Notes: a model not told the origin generated them from the sequence alone. Numbered from the stretch's first letter, positions 1-7,219 are shown. The stretch is DNA of 18,004 nt from Nitrososphaerales archaeon TH5896 (GCA_014523625.1 JAATVP010000207.1:1-18004); one strand, 5' to 3'. Translations and numbers: made by a program.

Positions 1-401
1 TCTACAGTCCGATTTAAGTTGGGCTCAACCAAAAAGCTCCACCAGTCAGCATCAACAATACTAAAGTTCTGACTTTTGACCTCAACAATTGATTCATCAT
101 CTGAATCACCGAAGCGTTGAAGACCCTCCGCAACAAGCTCCACCAACTTCCATCTGTTGGTTCCTGTTCGTTTCCTATTAATCGCCACCGCCCATTTCTT
201 ACTTTTGTCAATTCTATGCAGCCCAATTTTGTCTGCGATATCTAGAACACCGATTCTTTTTTCTTCACAGAAATACTCTTTCGTCACTACGCTTCGCCAG
301 ACATCAACAGATCCAATATTTCTATGTCCTTCATTTATATTGATAACTCCAAAATAAACAACTCCGGTGACAGAATTTGAATTATTCGTATCCGACGCCA
401 A
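1..401 (-). CDS. Partial hypothetical protein, runs off the left edge
   Basis: An open frame of 133 codons plus two bases runs without a stop from a TTG at 401-399 to the window edge; the codon just before this TTG is a TGA stop. No ATG occurs in the frame, so TTG is the first usual start, and an AAGGAT-like stretch lies about 10 bases upstream. The translation looks like a real soluble protein: an N-terminal beta-like segment (VVYFGVININEG), a basic middle (RIDKSKKWAVAINRKR) and an acidic, Trp-containing end (VDADWWSFLVEP). I do not recognise the family. A frame this long is unlikely by chance at this base composition, and the overlapping ATG-started frames on both strands are shorter and less protein-like. 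The C-terminus lies outside the window. Confidence 0.55.
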   Translation of the reverse strand, partial: MASDTNNSNSVTGVVYFGVININEGHRNIGSVDVWRSVVTKEYFCEEKRIGVLDIADKIGLHRIDKSKKWAVAINRKRTGTNRWKLVELVAEGLQRFGDSDDESIVEVKSQNFSIVDADWWSFLVEPNLNRTV

Positions 402-434
402 TCAATTAATCCTTAGATCTAATCACGGGTATAT

Positions 435-794
435 TTATTTGGTTCTCGCCAAATCGTAGTATTTTTCTAAATAGCTTGCTAGGCCATCTACCTTATCGTT
501 CCTGCGATATTCTATGCCTAACTCGTTGCATCTCCTTCTATACCTATTCGAAAGTGCGAATCGAGGATGGAGTGACTCAAAATTATCATCCTCGATTTCA
601 ATAAACATGCCTTTCTCCGTCAGCATAGTTGAATGGAGTCGGGCCTTCTCTGCGTTCCAATTACAAGCCTCCGCGATTTTAGATACAGTCATCTTCCCAG
701 AATGTACAATTAACAAGTAAAGTTGGGCTTCATTTGCATTCAGGCCTAAAACTGATTTCAATGTAATATCGCAATTTCTACTGCGTGCAACCAC
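435..794 (-). CDS. TrmB-like winged-helix transcription regulator
   Basis: A 119-residue protein, probably a small DNA-binding regulator acting in the cytoplasm. Residues about 14-70 read as a TrmB/ArsR-type winged helix: a leading LGLNANEAQLYLLIV helix, a second and a recognition helix (VSKIAEACNWNAEKARLHSTML), then a wing (EKGMFIEIEDD). The following HPRFALSNRYRR segment resembles the linker seen after the winged helix in archaeal TrmB-like proteins. No sugar-binding effector domain follows, so this is a short, HTH-only member and its ligand, if any, cannot be read. The start used is GTG at 794; an in-frame TTG at 761 is an alternative that still keeps the helix-turn-helix. A TATA-like tract at 804-812 is too close to 794 for a leaderless start there and would suit the downstream TTG better. 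Confidence 0.65.
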   Translation of the reverse strand: MVARSRNCDITLKSVLGLNANEAQLYLLIVHSGKMTVSKIAEACNWNAEKARLHSTMLTEKGMFIEIEDDNFESLHPRFALSNRYRRRCNELGIEYRRNDKVDGLASYLEKYYDLARTK

Positions 795-876
795 AACAGT
801 TCCTATAGTATACTTTGCAATTGCCTTTATTAAGGTATATTAACAGCGATAAGATTGAATCCAGATGTAACCTAAT

Positions 877-1734
877 TTAATATACTACTTGATTCATTGT
901 TACCTGAGCACCGAGCCCCGAGAACACAAGAATATTGACCATGACTACCGAAATCACAATTAGCGCCGGAAATGTCAACTCTTTTATCCCTCCTGGTATT
1001 ATCTGACGCCTGAAAATAACCAAGAATGCTGCAACGAGAATACCTGTTATCGATAAAGACGATATTAAACTTGCATTGGAGATTAGCTCAGTGGCATAAG
1101 ATACACTAGAAATCACACCTATCTGTGTGTAAAGGCCTGAGAATACTATTAAATTCACGGCCACCACCGATGCTACCGTAACCGTAGATATTATGACGCC
1201 CTTAATTCCCTTAGGAATTATCCGCCTCCTGAACATAATCAGGAATGCCGCAGCGAGAATACCTGTTATCGATAAAGACGATATTAAACTTGCATTGGCG
1301 ATCATCTTGTCCAAATCCAATCCAGGGAGGCCCAAGGCAGAATTAACTTGCAATATAGCTACTATTGCGGCGACGATACCTGCATAAGGAATTATCCACA
1401 TATACTCCTTCATTGACTGTCGCCCTATGCTTTCTCTAGATGGCATCTGGTCCTCCACTACATCTTGAGGGATAGACATCTGCGCCGGTCGATTATCAAT
1501 ATAACTATGATCGATTTCTTGAAGAAACCGGTATCCTTGGGCAGTAAGGGTATACTCCTTTGAATTTTTTCCCACAAAATCAGCCATTCGTCCGAGATGA
1601 TAGTATATAGAGCCGGTAGAAAGTCCGGTAGAATTTCTAATGTCGGAGAACCTTGCAGCTCCTCTCTTCTCTGCTATCGCTCTTAAGATCTTTATTCTAG
1701 TTCGTCTTGCCCGCAGCTGAGTCTCTCCGGTCAA
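877..1734 (-). CDS. Membrane-anchored winged-helix protein with tandem internal duplication
   Basis: A 285-residue protein with a cytoplasmic N-terminal winged helix (about residues 10-75: RIKILRAIAEKRG, then the GLSTGSIYYHLGRM recognition helix and a KEYTLTAQG wing), a polar linker (80-108), and a membrane part (110-285). The membrane part contains hydrophobic segments around 113-133, 148-167, 178-199, 221-240 and 255-273. Residues about 147-219 and 220-285 are two copies of one unit: NASLISSLSITGIL occurs twice, 73 residues apart, each followed by an FRR-x-IIP turn and a VNxxVFSGL segment. ArsR-like winged helices fused to membrane helices are common in archaea and are taken to be membrane-tethered regulators; the signal is unknown. 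The start is TTG at 1734, supported by an A-box (GATAAATAATTT, reverse strand) centred 26 bases upstream, as for a leaderless mRNA. Confidence 0.72.
   Translation of the reverse strand: MTGETQLRARRTRIKILRAIAEKRGAARFSDIRNSTGLSTGSIYYHLGRMADFVGKNSKEYTLTAQGYRFLQEIDHSYIDNRPAQMSIPQDVVEDQMPSRESIGRQSMKEYMWIIPYAGIVAAIVAILQVNSALGLPGLDLDKMIANASLISSLSITGILAAAFLIMFRRRIIPKGIKGVIISTVTVASVVAVNLIVFSGLYTQIGVISSVSYATELISNASLISSLSITGILVAAFLVIFRRQIIPGGIKELTFPALIVISVVMVNILVFSGLGAQVTMNQVVY
1035..1298. repeat. 45-bp exact direct repeat inside the membrane regulator gene
   Basis: The 45 bases at 1035-1079 recur without mismatch at 1254-1298, a shift of 219 bases (73 codons). Similarity continues with scattered differences on the low-coordinate side, which encodes the FRR-x-IIP turn and the next helix. 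Because the shift is a multiple of three, the reading frame is kept and the protein simply carries a second copy of a two-helix membrane unit. Exact identity over 45 bases, including third codon positions, suggests a recent duplication or gene conversion between the copies. Confidence 0.9.
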
Positions 1735-1753
1735 TATCGTTGGGTATACTCCG

Positions 1754-1765
1754 AAATTATTTATC
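1754..1765 (-). promoter_or_regulatory. Archaeal TATA box for the membrane winged-helix gene
   Basis: On the reverse strand this reads GATAAATAATTT, centred 26 bases upstream of the TTG at 1734. That is the distance expected for a transcript beginning at the start codon, so it supports both the promoter and the TTG start. Confidence 0.5.
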
Positions 1766-1890
1766 TCTTTCCTTAACCTGTGTTCTTACCGAAATTAGTA
1801 AGAGCAGAGATACGCAGATATTACGCTTCAATATTTACAGCCGTTGCTGGGTGGGGTCGTAGCGAAGCCAGGGATCGCAACGGGCTCCAG

Positions 1891-1923
1891 ATCTTAAATC
1901 CCAACCAACGGAATTGGGCAGAA
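1891..1923 (+). other. tRNA-Trp intron 1, canonical position 37/38
   Basis: This is the insert between G37 (1890) and A38 (1924) of the anticodon loop. It contains a hairpin, CCCAA 1900-1904 with TTGGG 1914-1918, and TCT 1892-1894 can pair with AGA 1920-1922. I could not draw a strict bulge-helix-bulge by eye, so the exact ends could shift by a base (A1923 and A1924 are equivalent). Confidence 0.8.
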
Positions 1924-1944
1924 ACCCGTGGATCAAGGGTTCAA

Positions 1945-1975
1945 TTACTGACACTTGATGGTGTAGGTAGAACAT
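1945..1975 (+). other. tRNA-Trp intron 2, T loop position 58/59
   Basis: The insert follows TTCAA of the T loop. Its own stem pairs 1946-1954 (TACTGACAC) with 1961-1969 (GTGTAGGTA), with one G-A mismatch and one G-U. On the 3' strand this stem runs straight into GAAC 1970-1973, which pairs with GTTC 1939-1942 of the exon. The 5' strand is left with a 3-base bulge, A1943-A1944-T1945. Cutting after the second bulge base gives exactly 58/59. The 3' bulge is looser (about five bases), so this is a relaxed form of the motif cut by the archaeal tRNA splicing endonuclease. Confidence 0.78.
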
Positions 1976-2119
1976 ATCCCTTCGGCCCCATCCCTTCATA
2001 TTGAATTATGGACTCACACAGTTGGCGATCATCCTGAGACCCAAATGCCCTTAGAGTTATGGCTTGGCTAAAGGTTCGATCTGATCCTATAAGTATATGA
2101 CTGTCATATCGTGACTGAG

Positions 2120-2413
2120 TCAACTCACGTGATTTTTTCTCGTTCTGCGCCACATTCCTAACCTTAGCAATAAAATGCCTGCTGCTATTCCTGACAAAGA
2201 GGTAATCAATGTAATAGGCTGGACAATACCTCTAAGGGGTTCAGGAGAATCAGAAATGAATTCACACTTGTCAGTTTCATTTTCACAGTATTTTGAGACT
2301 GGGAATGCCAAAAGGACAATAATCAATGTCACCAGGACGGCAACCCCGATCAGAGAGGAGATTGCTCCACACTTGATAAGGACGTCATCAAACCGATCCA
2401 ATCTCTTACTCAC
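2120..2413 (-). CDS. Small two-helix membrane protein, unknown
   Basis: A 97-residue hypothetical membrane protein. A short basic N-terminus is followed by one hydrophobic helix (about 17-41), an outward loop of about 25 residues holding two cysteines seven residues apart (CENETDKC), a second hydrophobic helix (about 64-86) and a basic tail (WRRTRKNH). The basic ends suggest both termini are cytoplasmic with the cysteine loop outside, where a disulfide could form. The start is GTG at 2413, 22 bases downstream of the stop of the upstream 201-residue gene on the same strand, so the two may be co-transcribed. The gene converges on tRNA-Trp. The opposite strand also has an 80-codon open frame here, but it lacks this membrane-protein pattern. 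I do not recognise a family. Confidence 0.5.
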   Translation of the reverse strand: MSKRLDRFDDVLIKCGAISSLIGVAVLVTLIIVLLAFPVSKYCENETDKCEFISDSPEPLRGIVQPITLITSLSGIAAGILLLRLGMWRRTRKNHVS

Positions 2414-2435
2414 TTAATGTAGTTGTACGTGTGAA

Positions 2436-3041
2436 TCATAGATGACGTAGCCGCCTGACATCCATCACCTTGAAATAGTAGGTTGAGTCGTCTGAAACTT
2501 CAGCAAACTTATCATTATGGTACAAAAAGGGAATTGAGCCCTTCACATGGCTTTCCCATAGGTCATGAACCAATGAAAAATATTCTTTTCTCCGTCTTCC
2601 TAAGAGTCTCAAACACTCATGGGTCAGTAAGTGAGATATTTTTGAACAGTTATTTTCTGCAAAGAATCTGGATCTATCATGTCCAATTACGTTATCTTCC
2701 GGCCTCTTCCAATATACCATCGAAAAATTTTCTGCTGAGTATCCCTCAATCTTACAATCAGTCCATATGGGTTTGAAATAGGCTAAATAGAAATGGTATG
2801 TCGATGAGCCTCGTTCCTTGTGATCTCTTGTCAGGTAGCCAATTGACATTCGATCGAATAAATGGCCAGGAATCACAGGCAATATATCAGCATCTAGTGT
2901 GAAACTAATATTGAAATTTCTTTTCATCCACCAATTGAAGAAGCGCACCATAGAGAGAACGTAAGTCCAATCCTGACCTTCTCTGTCCCTCCATTCCGAC
3001 TCTTTAGCAACATAGATAAAAAATAATTTTCCCTTATTCAC
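2436..3041 (-). CDS. Conserved-looking unknown protein with an H-x3-HE motif
   Basis: A 201-residue protein of unknown function. It begins with a beta-strand-like segment (KLFFIYVAKESEW) and has an aromatic-rich middle (YHFYLAYFKPIWTDC, about residues 81-95; MVYWKRPED) and a helical motif HLLTHECLRLLG around residues 137-148, followed by VHDLWESHV. The His and Glu spacing (H-x3-HE, then VHD about 18 residues later) is reminiscent of metal-binding sites, but no standard HExxH is present, so a metalloenzyme role is only a guess. No signal peptide or membrane helix is visible. The start is GTG at 3041, supported by a TATA-like AGATATAG (plus strand 3064-3071) centred 26 bases upstream. Confidence 0.6.
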   Translation of the reverse strand: MNKGKLFFIYVAKESEWRDREGQDWTYVLSMVRFFNWWMKRNFNISFTLDADILPVIPGHLFDRMSIGYLTRDHKERGSSTYHFYLAYFKPIWTDCKIEGYSAENFSMVYWKRPEDNVIGHDRSRFFAENNCSKISHLLTHECLRLLGRRRKEYFSLVHDLWESHVKGSIPFLYHNDKFAEVSDDSTYYFKVMDVRRLRHL

Positions 3042-3426
3042 AAAGGAATCATGACATAACTCTAGATATAGACATTGTTCCGTCCGAACTGCCCGATAAT
3101 TGGTAGCTCAGGTTACCTCTTCATTTAGTAAAGTATCTACCACAGGCCTTAGTGGGCAAAATAGATACGATGAGGCAATATTGATTCGTTTGTCATATGA
3201 TAGTGGCGTGACGCCGAACATAAATAAGAATGAAATGTATGCATTATTCGTATACACGCCTCTGCTTTAGTCAGTGTCATTGACCGAACAGCATTGTCAA
3301 TTCCTAGGTTTTTAGGTCTAGGATATCTTAAAGTAAATAGACAAACACGATTCATGGGCAATCATAGGTAACTTATACTTAGAAGTACATGTCACTTATA
3401 TCGCTGATAAGGCATATTTTACCCAG
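3042..3426. other. Intergenic stretch without a convincing gene
   Basis: These 385 bases separate two divergent genes. They hold the TATA-like box of each gene at the two ends (3064-3071 reverse, 3396-3401 forward). A 70-codon TTG-started reverse frame (3149-3361) has an unconvincing composition and I do not call it. I looked for a tRNA around 3090-3115, where the bases resemble a D arm, but no acceptor or T stem could be matched. Nothing else stands out. Confidence 0.5.
3396..3401 (+). promoter_or_regulatory. TATA box for the FAD-linked oxidase gene
   Basis: TTATAT within CACTTATATC, centred about 28 bases before the ATG at 3427. The spacing fits a leaderless archaeal transcript. Confidence 0.45.
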
Positions 3427-4917
3427 ATGGTAGACGATATCCTTTTGCGGAAATTGGCAGACAAGACACACATGGATCAATGGACACGACTAATAAACTC
3501 GGTTGATGCAAGCCAATTTCAGATCTATCCATCAATGGTTTTTGTCCCGGAAGACGTGACTGATGTAATCAATATTTGTCAATATGCATATGGTAAAGAA
3601 ACTCCACTAACTCCAAGAGGAGGTGGGACGGGTCTTCTCGGACAAGCTCTAACTAAAGGAATAGTAGTTGACATTAGCAAACATTTGAACAGGATTATTG
3701 AAACTGACGAAAATCATGTGGTAGTTGAACCCGGTGTCGTAAAGGCCGTGCTGGACAAAGAGCTCAAGAAAAAGGGAAAGTTCCTCCCGCCCGACCCTTC
3801 GAGTAGCAATTTTTGCACAATTGGGGGTATGATTGCCAACAATTCAAGTGGAGCTCACACATTACAATATGGTAGTACTATTGATTTCGTTGAAGAATTG
3901 GATGTTGTATATTCTGATGGATCCAAGAGTACAATTGGCTCTTCGATAGAGCTTGATCAACGCTGTACGTCGCTACTACCAATAGTCTTGACAAAGCTAG
4001 GCCTGATAGCTGCTTCTTTCCCAGATACTTCAAAAAATTCCTCTGGATTTAGGTTGGATGCTTTGATCCGGAACGGATCATATTTTCCCCAAAGGGTTTT
4101 TGCAGCAGCAGAAGGTACGCTTGGAATCATAACCAAAGCCAAGCTGAGAACGGTAGACATTCCACAGTTCGTGACTCTGCTTGTGTGTGTGTTCTTTAAT
4201 TTGGTAGGCTTGCTGCAATCTGTCCCGAAAATACTTTCGTTTAGGCCTTCGGCTGTCGAGCTTCTAAGTTTCGGACACCTTAGCTCAGACATGGGTCAGC
4301 ATATAGAGAAAGGATTGACGGATCTTCCTACTATTTATGTGGAGCTCTGTGGAGAGTCGATGGCAAGACTAGAACAACAAGTAGACCGATGTAGATCTGC
4401 CCTCAAGCAGAGATGTATTTCGATAGAACTCTTGTCTGATACGACTAGCTGTAATGCTGCGTGGAAAGAGAGAAGAAACTCATTGAATCACATATTGCGA
4501 GTCAGTGACGGCAATAAGAAAGCTATAGGAATTATCGAGGATACGGTAGTTAAACCGTCATTGTTAGAAGAATACATTCCATTCGTTCAGGGAATTTATG
4601 ATAAATATAAGTTGGACTATGTGATGTATGGTCATATCGGTAATGGGAACATTCACACTAGACCTCTAATTAATGTCCAGTCTGTTCAGGGTGAACGAGT
4701 CTTAGAGCATCTTGCAGGTGAAGTTTTCTTGAAGGTGAAGGAGCTCAACGGAAGCATAAGTGCTGAACATGGGGACGGGTTGGCGCGTTCTCGCTATATT
4801 GGAGAAATGTTCGGTGTTGATACATACCGGCTTTTTGTTCAGGTAAAAAAGATTTTTGACAAGAAGAACATAATGAATCCGGGGAAAAAGTGTTGCTTAC
4901 TTAGCAAGACTATTTGA
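3427..4917 (+). CDS. FAD-linked oxidase, GlcD / D-lactate dehydrogenase type
   Basis: A 496-residue flavoenzyme of the vanillyl-alcohol oxidase fold that would oxidise a 2-hydroxyacid such as glycolate or D-lactate; the exact substrate cannot be read. The FAD-binding part shows PRGGGTGLLGQ (63-73), DPSSSNFCTIGGMIANNSSG (123-142) and AEGTLGIITKAKL (228-240). The C-terminal FAD-oxidase domain has the active-site-type motif GHIGNGNIH (402-410), then SAEHGDG (445-451) and the family's closing FDKKNIMNPGK (477-487). Length matches single-domain GlcD proteins; there is no fused iron-sulfur domain and no GlcE or GlcF gene beside it, so the electron acceptor is unclear. It stands alone, convergent with the glycosylase gene 49 bases downstream. 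The ATG at 3427 fits the upstream TATA box. Confidence 0.88.
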   Translation: MVDDILLRKLADKTHMDQWTRLINSVDASQFQIYPSMVFVPEDVTDVINICQYAYGKETPLTPRGGGTGLLGQALTKGIVVDISKHLNRIIETDENHVVVEPGVVKAVLDKELKKKGKFLPPDPSSSNFCTIGGMIANNSSGAHTLQYGSTIDFVEELDVVYSDGSKSTIGSSIELDQRCTSLLPIVLTKLGLIAASFPDTSKNSSGFRLDALIRNGSYFPQRVFAAAEGTLGIITKAKLRTVDIPQFVTLLVCVFFNLVGLLQSVPKILSFRPSAVELLSFGHLSSDMGQHIEKGLTDLPTIYVELCGESMARLEQQVDRCRSALKQRCISIELLSDTTSCNAAWKERRNSLNHILRVSDGNKKAIGIIEDTVVKPSLLEEYIPFVQGIYDKYKLDYVMYGHIGNGNIHTRPLINVQSVQGERVLEHLAGEVFLKVKELNGSISAEHGDGLARSRYIGEMFGVDTYRLFVQVKKIFDKKNIMNPGKKCCLLSKTI

Positions 4918-4966
4918 ACAACTTATCTTGATTTTCTAATCTTCTCCAAAGCTAGATTGTGCAATA

Positions 4967-5596
4967 TCACCTTGGAATAGATTCAATCTTCAAGTCAGAA
5001 GTAAACTTGGTAGCGGTGTATCGCCAAGGTCTATCGACAGCTCTTGATATCCCTACCCTCTTGCTTGTCACAAAGTCGACGATCCCCTGCCCTTGATGTA
5101 TAGTGATAAGAGATGCCTCCTGTGTAACGTCCAGGCCATTGTGAGCCGGCGTTATTGACATTGCTTGTGTAATACGACCAGGGCCGAATGACAAATTTTT
5201 AGAATACCTTCTCATCTTGGTCATCTTACCTTGTCCCGCCAAAGGTAGAATGGATCTTATTAACACAGCACCAGCCTCGCTATCTCTATTTCTTGCGGTG
5301 ACGTTAGCACAAAAGTGCTTGCCATAAACAAAAAATACATATAAACAGCCCACGTTTCCGAACATGACAGAGTTCCTTGGCCTGAGGCCATTGAAGGCAT
5401 GACTAGCAGGGTCATCGAGGTATCCATATGCTTCCGTTTCTATGATGTAACCTCCTAGCTTTAAGATTCCACCAGGTACTGCTAGCTTTCGTACAAAGAT
5501 CTTTCCCAAAAGGGATCTTGCTACCTCTGCGGTATCCCTCTCGTAGAAAGTACGTCCTAAGCATGCAGGCATATGACTGAGAGATTCGATCGTCAT
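4967..5596 (-). CDS. Alkyladenine (3-methyladenine) DNA glycosylase, AAG/Mpg family
   Basis: A 209-residue base-excision repair enzyme that removes alkylated and deaminated purines such as 3-methyladenine and hypoxanthine from DNA. The whole length matches the AAG fold: LGRTFYERD near the start, IIETEAYGYLDDPASHAF (51-68) holding the active-site Glu (E55), Tyr (Y57) and a His (H66) that match the human enzyme's E125, Y127 and H136, YVFFVYGKHFCANVT (about 106-120) and the FGPGRITQAM motif (about 147-156). Its length is usual for the prokaryotic enzymes. The start is ATG at 5596; the first ten residues are probably disordered. The gene lies 55 bases downstream of the PfkB kinase on the same strand, with A/T-rich tracts in the gap that could be its own promoter. 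Confidence 0.9.
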   Translation of the reverse strand: MTIESLSHMPACLGRTFYERDTAEVARSLLGKIFVRKLAVPGGILKLGGYIIETEAYGYLDDPASHAFNGLRPRNSVMFGNVGCLYVFFVYGKHFCANVTARNRDSEAGAVLIRSILPLAGQGKMTKMRRYSKNLSFGPGRITQAMSITPAHNGLDVTQEASLITIHQGQGIVDFVTSKRVGISRAVDRPWRYTATKFTSDLKIESIPR

Positions 5597-5651
5597 TGGG
5601 ACATGATTACTTTCTGCTTTTTAAGAAGCTATCTTAAAAAATCTTCGAGGT

Positions 5652-6551
5652 CTAAAGCTGTGTTAATGTTCTGTATAGATTGAACCTCTTGGTAATTTCT
5701 TCGTTGCCGATACGTAGAAGTCTGGTTAAGCCAAAATCTTCTACTGCAAATGACCCCATGACGTTACCGTATACCACTGCAGCTCTAAATTCTTTGACAT
5801 CATTAGTCTCAACTGAGGCTAAGTGCCCCATAAATCCTCCCGCAAAGGAGTCACCTGCTCCAGTGGGATCAACAATCTCTTCTAGCGGATAAGCAGGAGC
5901 AACAAATATCATGTCAGATCGCACTAAGACCGAGCCGTGTTCTCCCTTTTTAACAACGACAAATTCTGGGCCCCACGATAATATCTCTTTGGCACATTTG
6001 ATCAGGTTTGACATGCCGCACAGCATTCTTGCTTCTTGATCGTTAATAATAACACCGTGTACCAATCCGAACATTTTCTTTACTTCATCGGGCATTGTTT
6101 GAATCCAAAATTCTATGGTATCGCAGACTACCAACTTTGGATTGATGAATTGTTTGAGCATCTTGATATTCTGAATGGGATCGTTGTTTGCCAAATAAAT
6201 ATACCGTGAATTCTTAAGTTGATCTGGTACCGACGGTTCATATTCTGCGATTACGTTTAGATCTGTCTTGTTAGTAGTCCTGTGAGAAAGATCATAGTTA
6301 AATGAGGAATCATATCTAAATGTCCTTTTACCAGATTTTATCTCCAGTCCAGCTGTTCCAACTTTTGATCGCAAGATCTCCAGGTATTTTTCTGGGAAGT
6401 CAGATCCGATTACCCCCAGGATTTCTGTTTTGACAAAGTTGCTGGAGGCAATAGATGCATAAGTAGCGGCGCCCCCCATTATTTCTATTTCCGTTCTAAA
6501 TGGAGTTCTAGTAGTGTCCAATGCAAGACTTCCAAATACTGTTAAGTGCAT
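5652..6551 (-). CDS. PfkB-family carbohydrate/nucleoside kinase
   Basis: A 299-residue ribokinase-fold kinase that transfers phosphate from ATP to a sugar or nucleoside. It opens with TVFGSLALD (4-12) and the GGAATY (26-31) substrate-site glycines, and ends with the PfkB signature DPTGAGDSFAGGF (228-240), where D234 is the catalytic base and GAGD forms the anion hole. The KKGEHGSVLV strand (201-210) is also typical. Substrate specificity cannot be assigned: the family covers ribose, adenosine, fructose and others, and no linked sugar gene helps. The start at ATG 6551 is preceded by AGGAG about ten bases upstream on the reverse strand, one of the few clear Shine-Dalgarno sites here. It is divergent from ubiX across a 95-base gap. 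Confidence 0.87.
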   Translation of the reverse strand: MHLTVFGSLALDTTRTPFRTEIEIMGGAATYASIASSNFVKTEILGVIGSDFPEKYLEILRSKVGTAGLEIKSGKRTFRYDSSFNYDLSHRTTNKTDLNVIAEYEPSVPDQLKNSRYIYLANNDPIQNIKMLKQFINPKLVVCDTIEFWIQTMPDEVKKMFGLVHGVIINDQEARMLCGMSNLIKCAKEILSWGPEFVVVKKGEHGSVLVRSDMIFVAPAYPLEEIVDPTGAGDSFAGGFMGHLASVETNDVKEFRAAVVYGNVMGSFAVEDFGLTRLLRIGNEEITKRFNLYRTLTQL

Positions 6552-6612
6552 CCGTAGAAATCTCCTAATTGATAGTTCATTAATTTGTTTTTGTTACAGC
6601 TAGGTCATCAGG

Positions 6613-6620
6613 AATAAATA
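6613..6620 (+). promoter_or_regulatory. Possible TATA box for ubiX
   Basis: AATAAATA centred about 30 bases before the ubiX ATG at 6647, in the shared gap between ubiX and the divergent kinase gene. Weak evidence taken alone; the spacing matches other promoters in the window. Confidence 0.35.
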
Positions 6621-6646
6621 GGAATTGGCTTTTACTAAGGTAGAAT

Positions 6647-7219
6647 ATGAAACTCATAGTAGGGATCACCGGAGGCTCCGGTGTTATCTATGGGATAAAA
6701 TTTCTAGAAGCCCTTTTTAAGTTGAATATTGAGAGTCATTTGATTATGAGTGAGTGGGGTGAAAAAACCATTAGGATTGAAACGAATTTTACCATCAAAT
6801 ACGTTAAATCGCTTGCATCTGTCAACTACGACCCTCATAACATGGCATCAGAGATATCCAGTGGGTCGTTTATCTCTGATGGCATGGTAATTGTCCCATG
6901 TAGCATGAAAACATTGTCAAGCATAGCGAATGGTTATGATGATAATCTAATTTCACGCGCTGCAGACGTTTGTTTGAAAGAGACACGAAGATTAGTAATA
7001 GTTCCCCGCGAAACGCCACTCTCTAGAATTCATCTTCATAACATGCTCCGATTGGATAAGGCTGGTGCCGTATTGCTTCCAGCCATGCCCGGTTTTTACC
7101 ATAAACCTAAAACGGTTGACGATCTAGTAAATCACATCGTAGGAAAGGTCCTAGATCAATTCCGTATTTCAAATAACGTATTCAGGCGATGGGCACAAAG
7201 TATTGATAGAACTGATTAG
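6647..7219 (+). CDS. ubiX: Flavin prenyltransferase UbiX
   Basis: A 190-residue enzyme that attaches a dimethylallyl group to reduced FMN, making the prenylated flavin cofactor used by UbiD-type decarboxylases. The sequence is strongly typical: the FMN-binding start GITGGSGVIYGIKFLEAL (6-23), VPCSMKTLSSIANGYDDNLI (about 85-104), the RAADVCLKETRRLVIVPRETP stretch (about 106-126), NMLRL, and the closing AGAVLLPAMPGFYHKP motif with the DDLVNHIVGKVLDQF helix. Length is normal. No ubiD is next to it, so its decarboxylase partner must lie elsewhere; quinone or aromatic-acid metabolism is the likely setting, but this is inference. The gene is convergent with the KH-domain gene. Confidence 0.95.
   Translation: MKLIVGITGGSGVIYGIKFLEALFKLNIESHLIMSEWGEKTIRIETNFTIKYVKSLASVNYDPHNMASEISSGSFISDGMVIVPCSMKTLSSIANGYDDNLISRAADVCLKETRRLVIVPRETPLSRIHLHNMLRLDKAGAVLLPAMPGFYHKPKTVDDLVNHIVGKVLDQFRISNNVFRRWAQSIDRTD

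Larger units (their letters stand above)
1853..1990 (+). tRNA. tRNA-Trp(CCA) with two introns (anticodon loop and T loop)
   Basis: The acceptor 5' strand is 1853-1859 (GGGGTCG) and pairs with 1983-1989 (CGGCCCC, one G-U); the discriminator is A1990 and no CCA is encoded. The D stem is GCGA 1862-1865 with TCGC 1875-1878, the D loop carries A14, GG and A21, and the anticodon stem ACGGG 1880-1884 pairs with CCCGT 1925-1929. The anticodon is CCA at 1887-1889. A 33-base intron (1891-1923) sits at the canonical 37/38 position. The T stem AAGGG 1935-1939 pairs with CCCTT 1978-1982, but its loop is 38 bases long: TTCAA, then an insert of about 31 bases (1945-1975), then AT. Removing both inserts leaves a 74-base tRNA with a normal TTCAAAT T loop. 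Two-intron and T-loop-intron tRNAs are known in some Crenarchaeota and Thaumarchaeota; the intron ends are inferred. Confidence 0.9.

Noticed and set aside
1035..1298. Possible CRISPR or transposon end repeats
   Set aside because: Only two copies, both inside a coding frame, spaced by a multiple of three; this is a protein-domain duplication.
1780..2004. 74-codon forward open frame
   Set aside because: It covers the tRNA-Trp gene from end to end; its codons are tRNA stems and introns, so it is not a protein gene.
1941..2153. 70-codon reverse open frame
   Set aside because: Its 3' part lies in the T arm and acceptor of tRNA-Trp and its 5' part overlaps the end of the small membrane protein gene; composition is not protein-like.
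3085..3120. tRNA-like D arm (GGTAGCTCAGGTTACC)
   Set aside because: No acceptor, anticodon or T stem could be matched around it on either strand.
3149..3361. 70-codon reverse frame in the 3042-3426 gap
   Set aside because: It starts with TTG, has an odd mix of Met, His and Cys, and has no promoter or neighbour support.
1..3420. Integrated element next to tRNA-Trp
   Set aside because: The accessory-like genes beside a tRNA raised the idea, but no integrase was seen and the tRNA 3' end (CGGCCCCA region) is not repeated elsewhere in the window.
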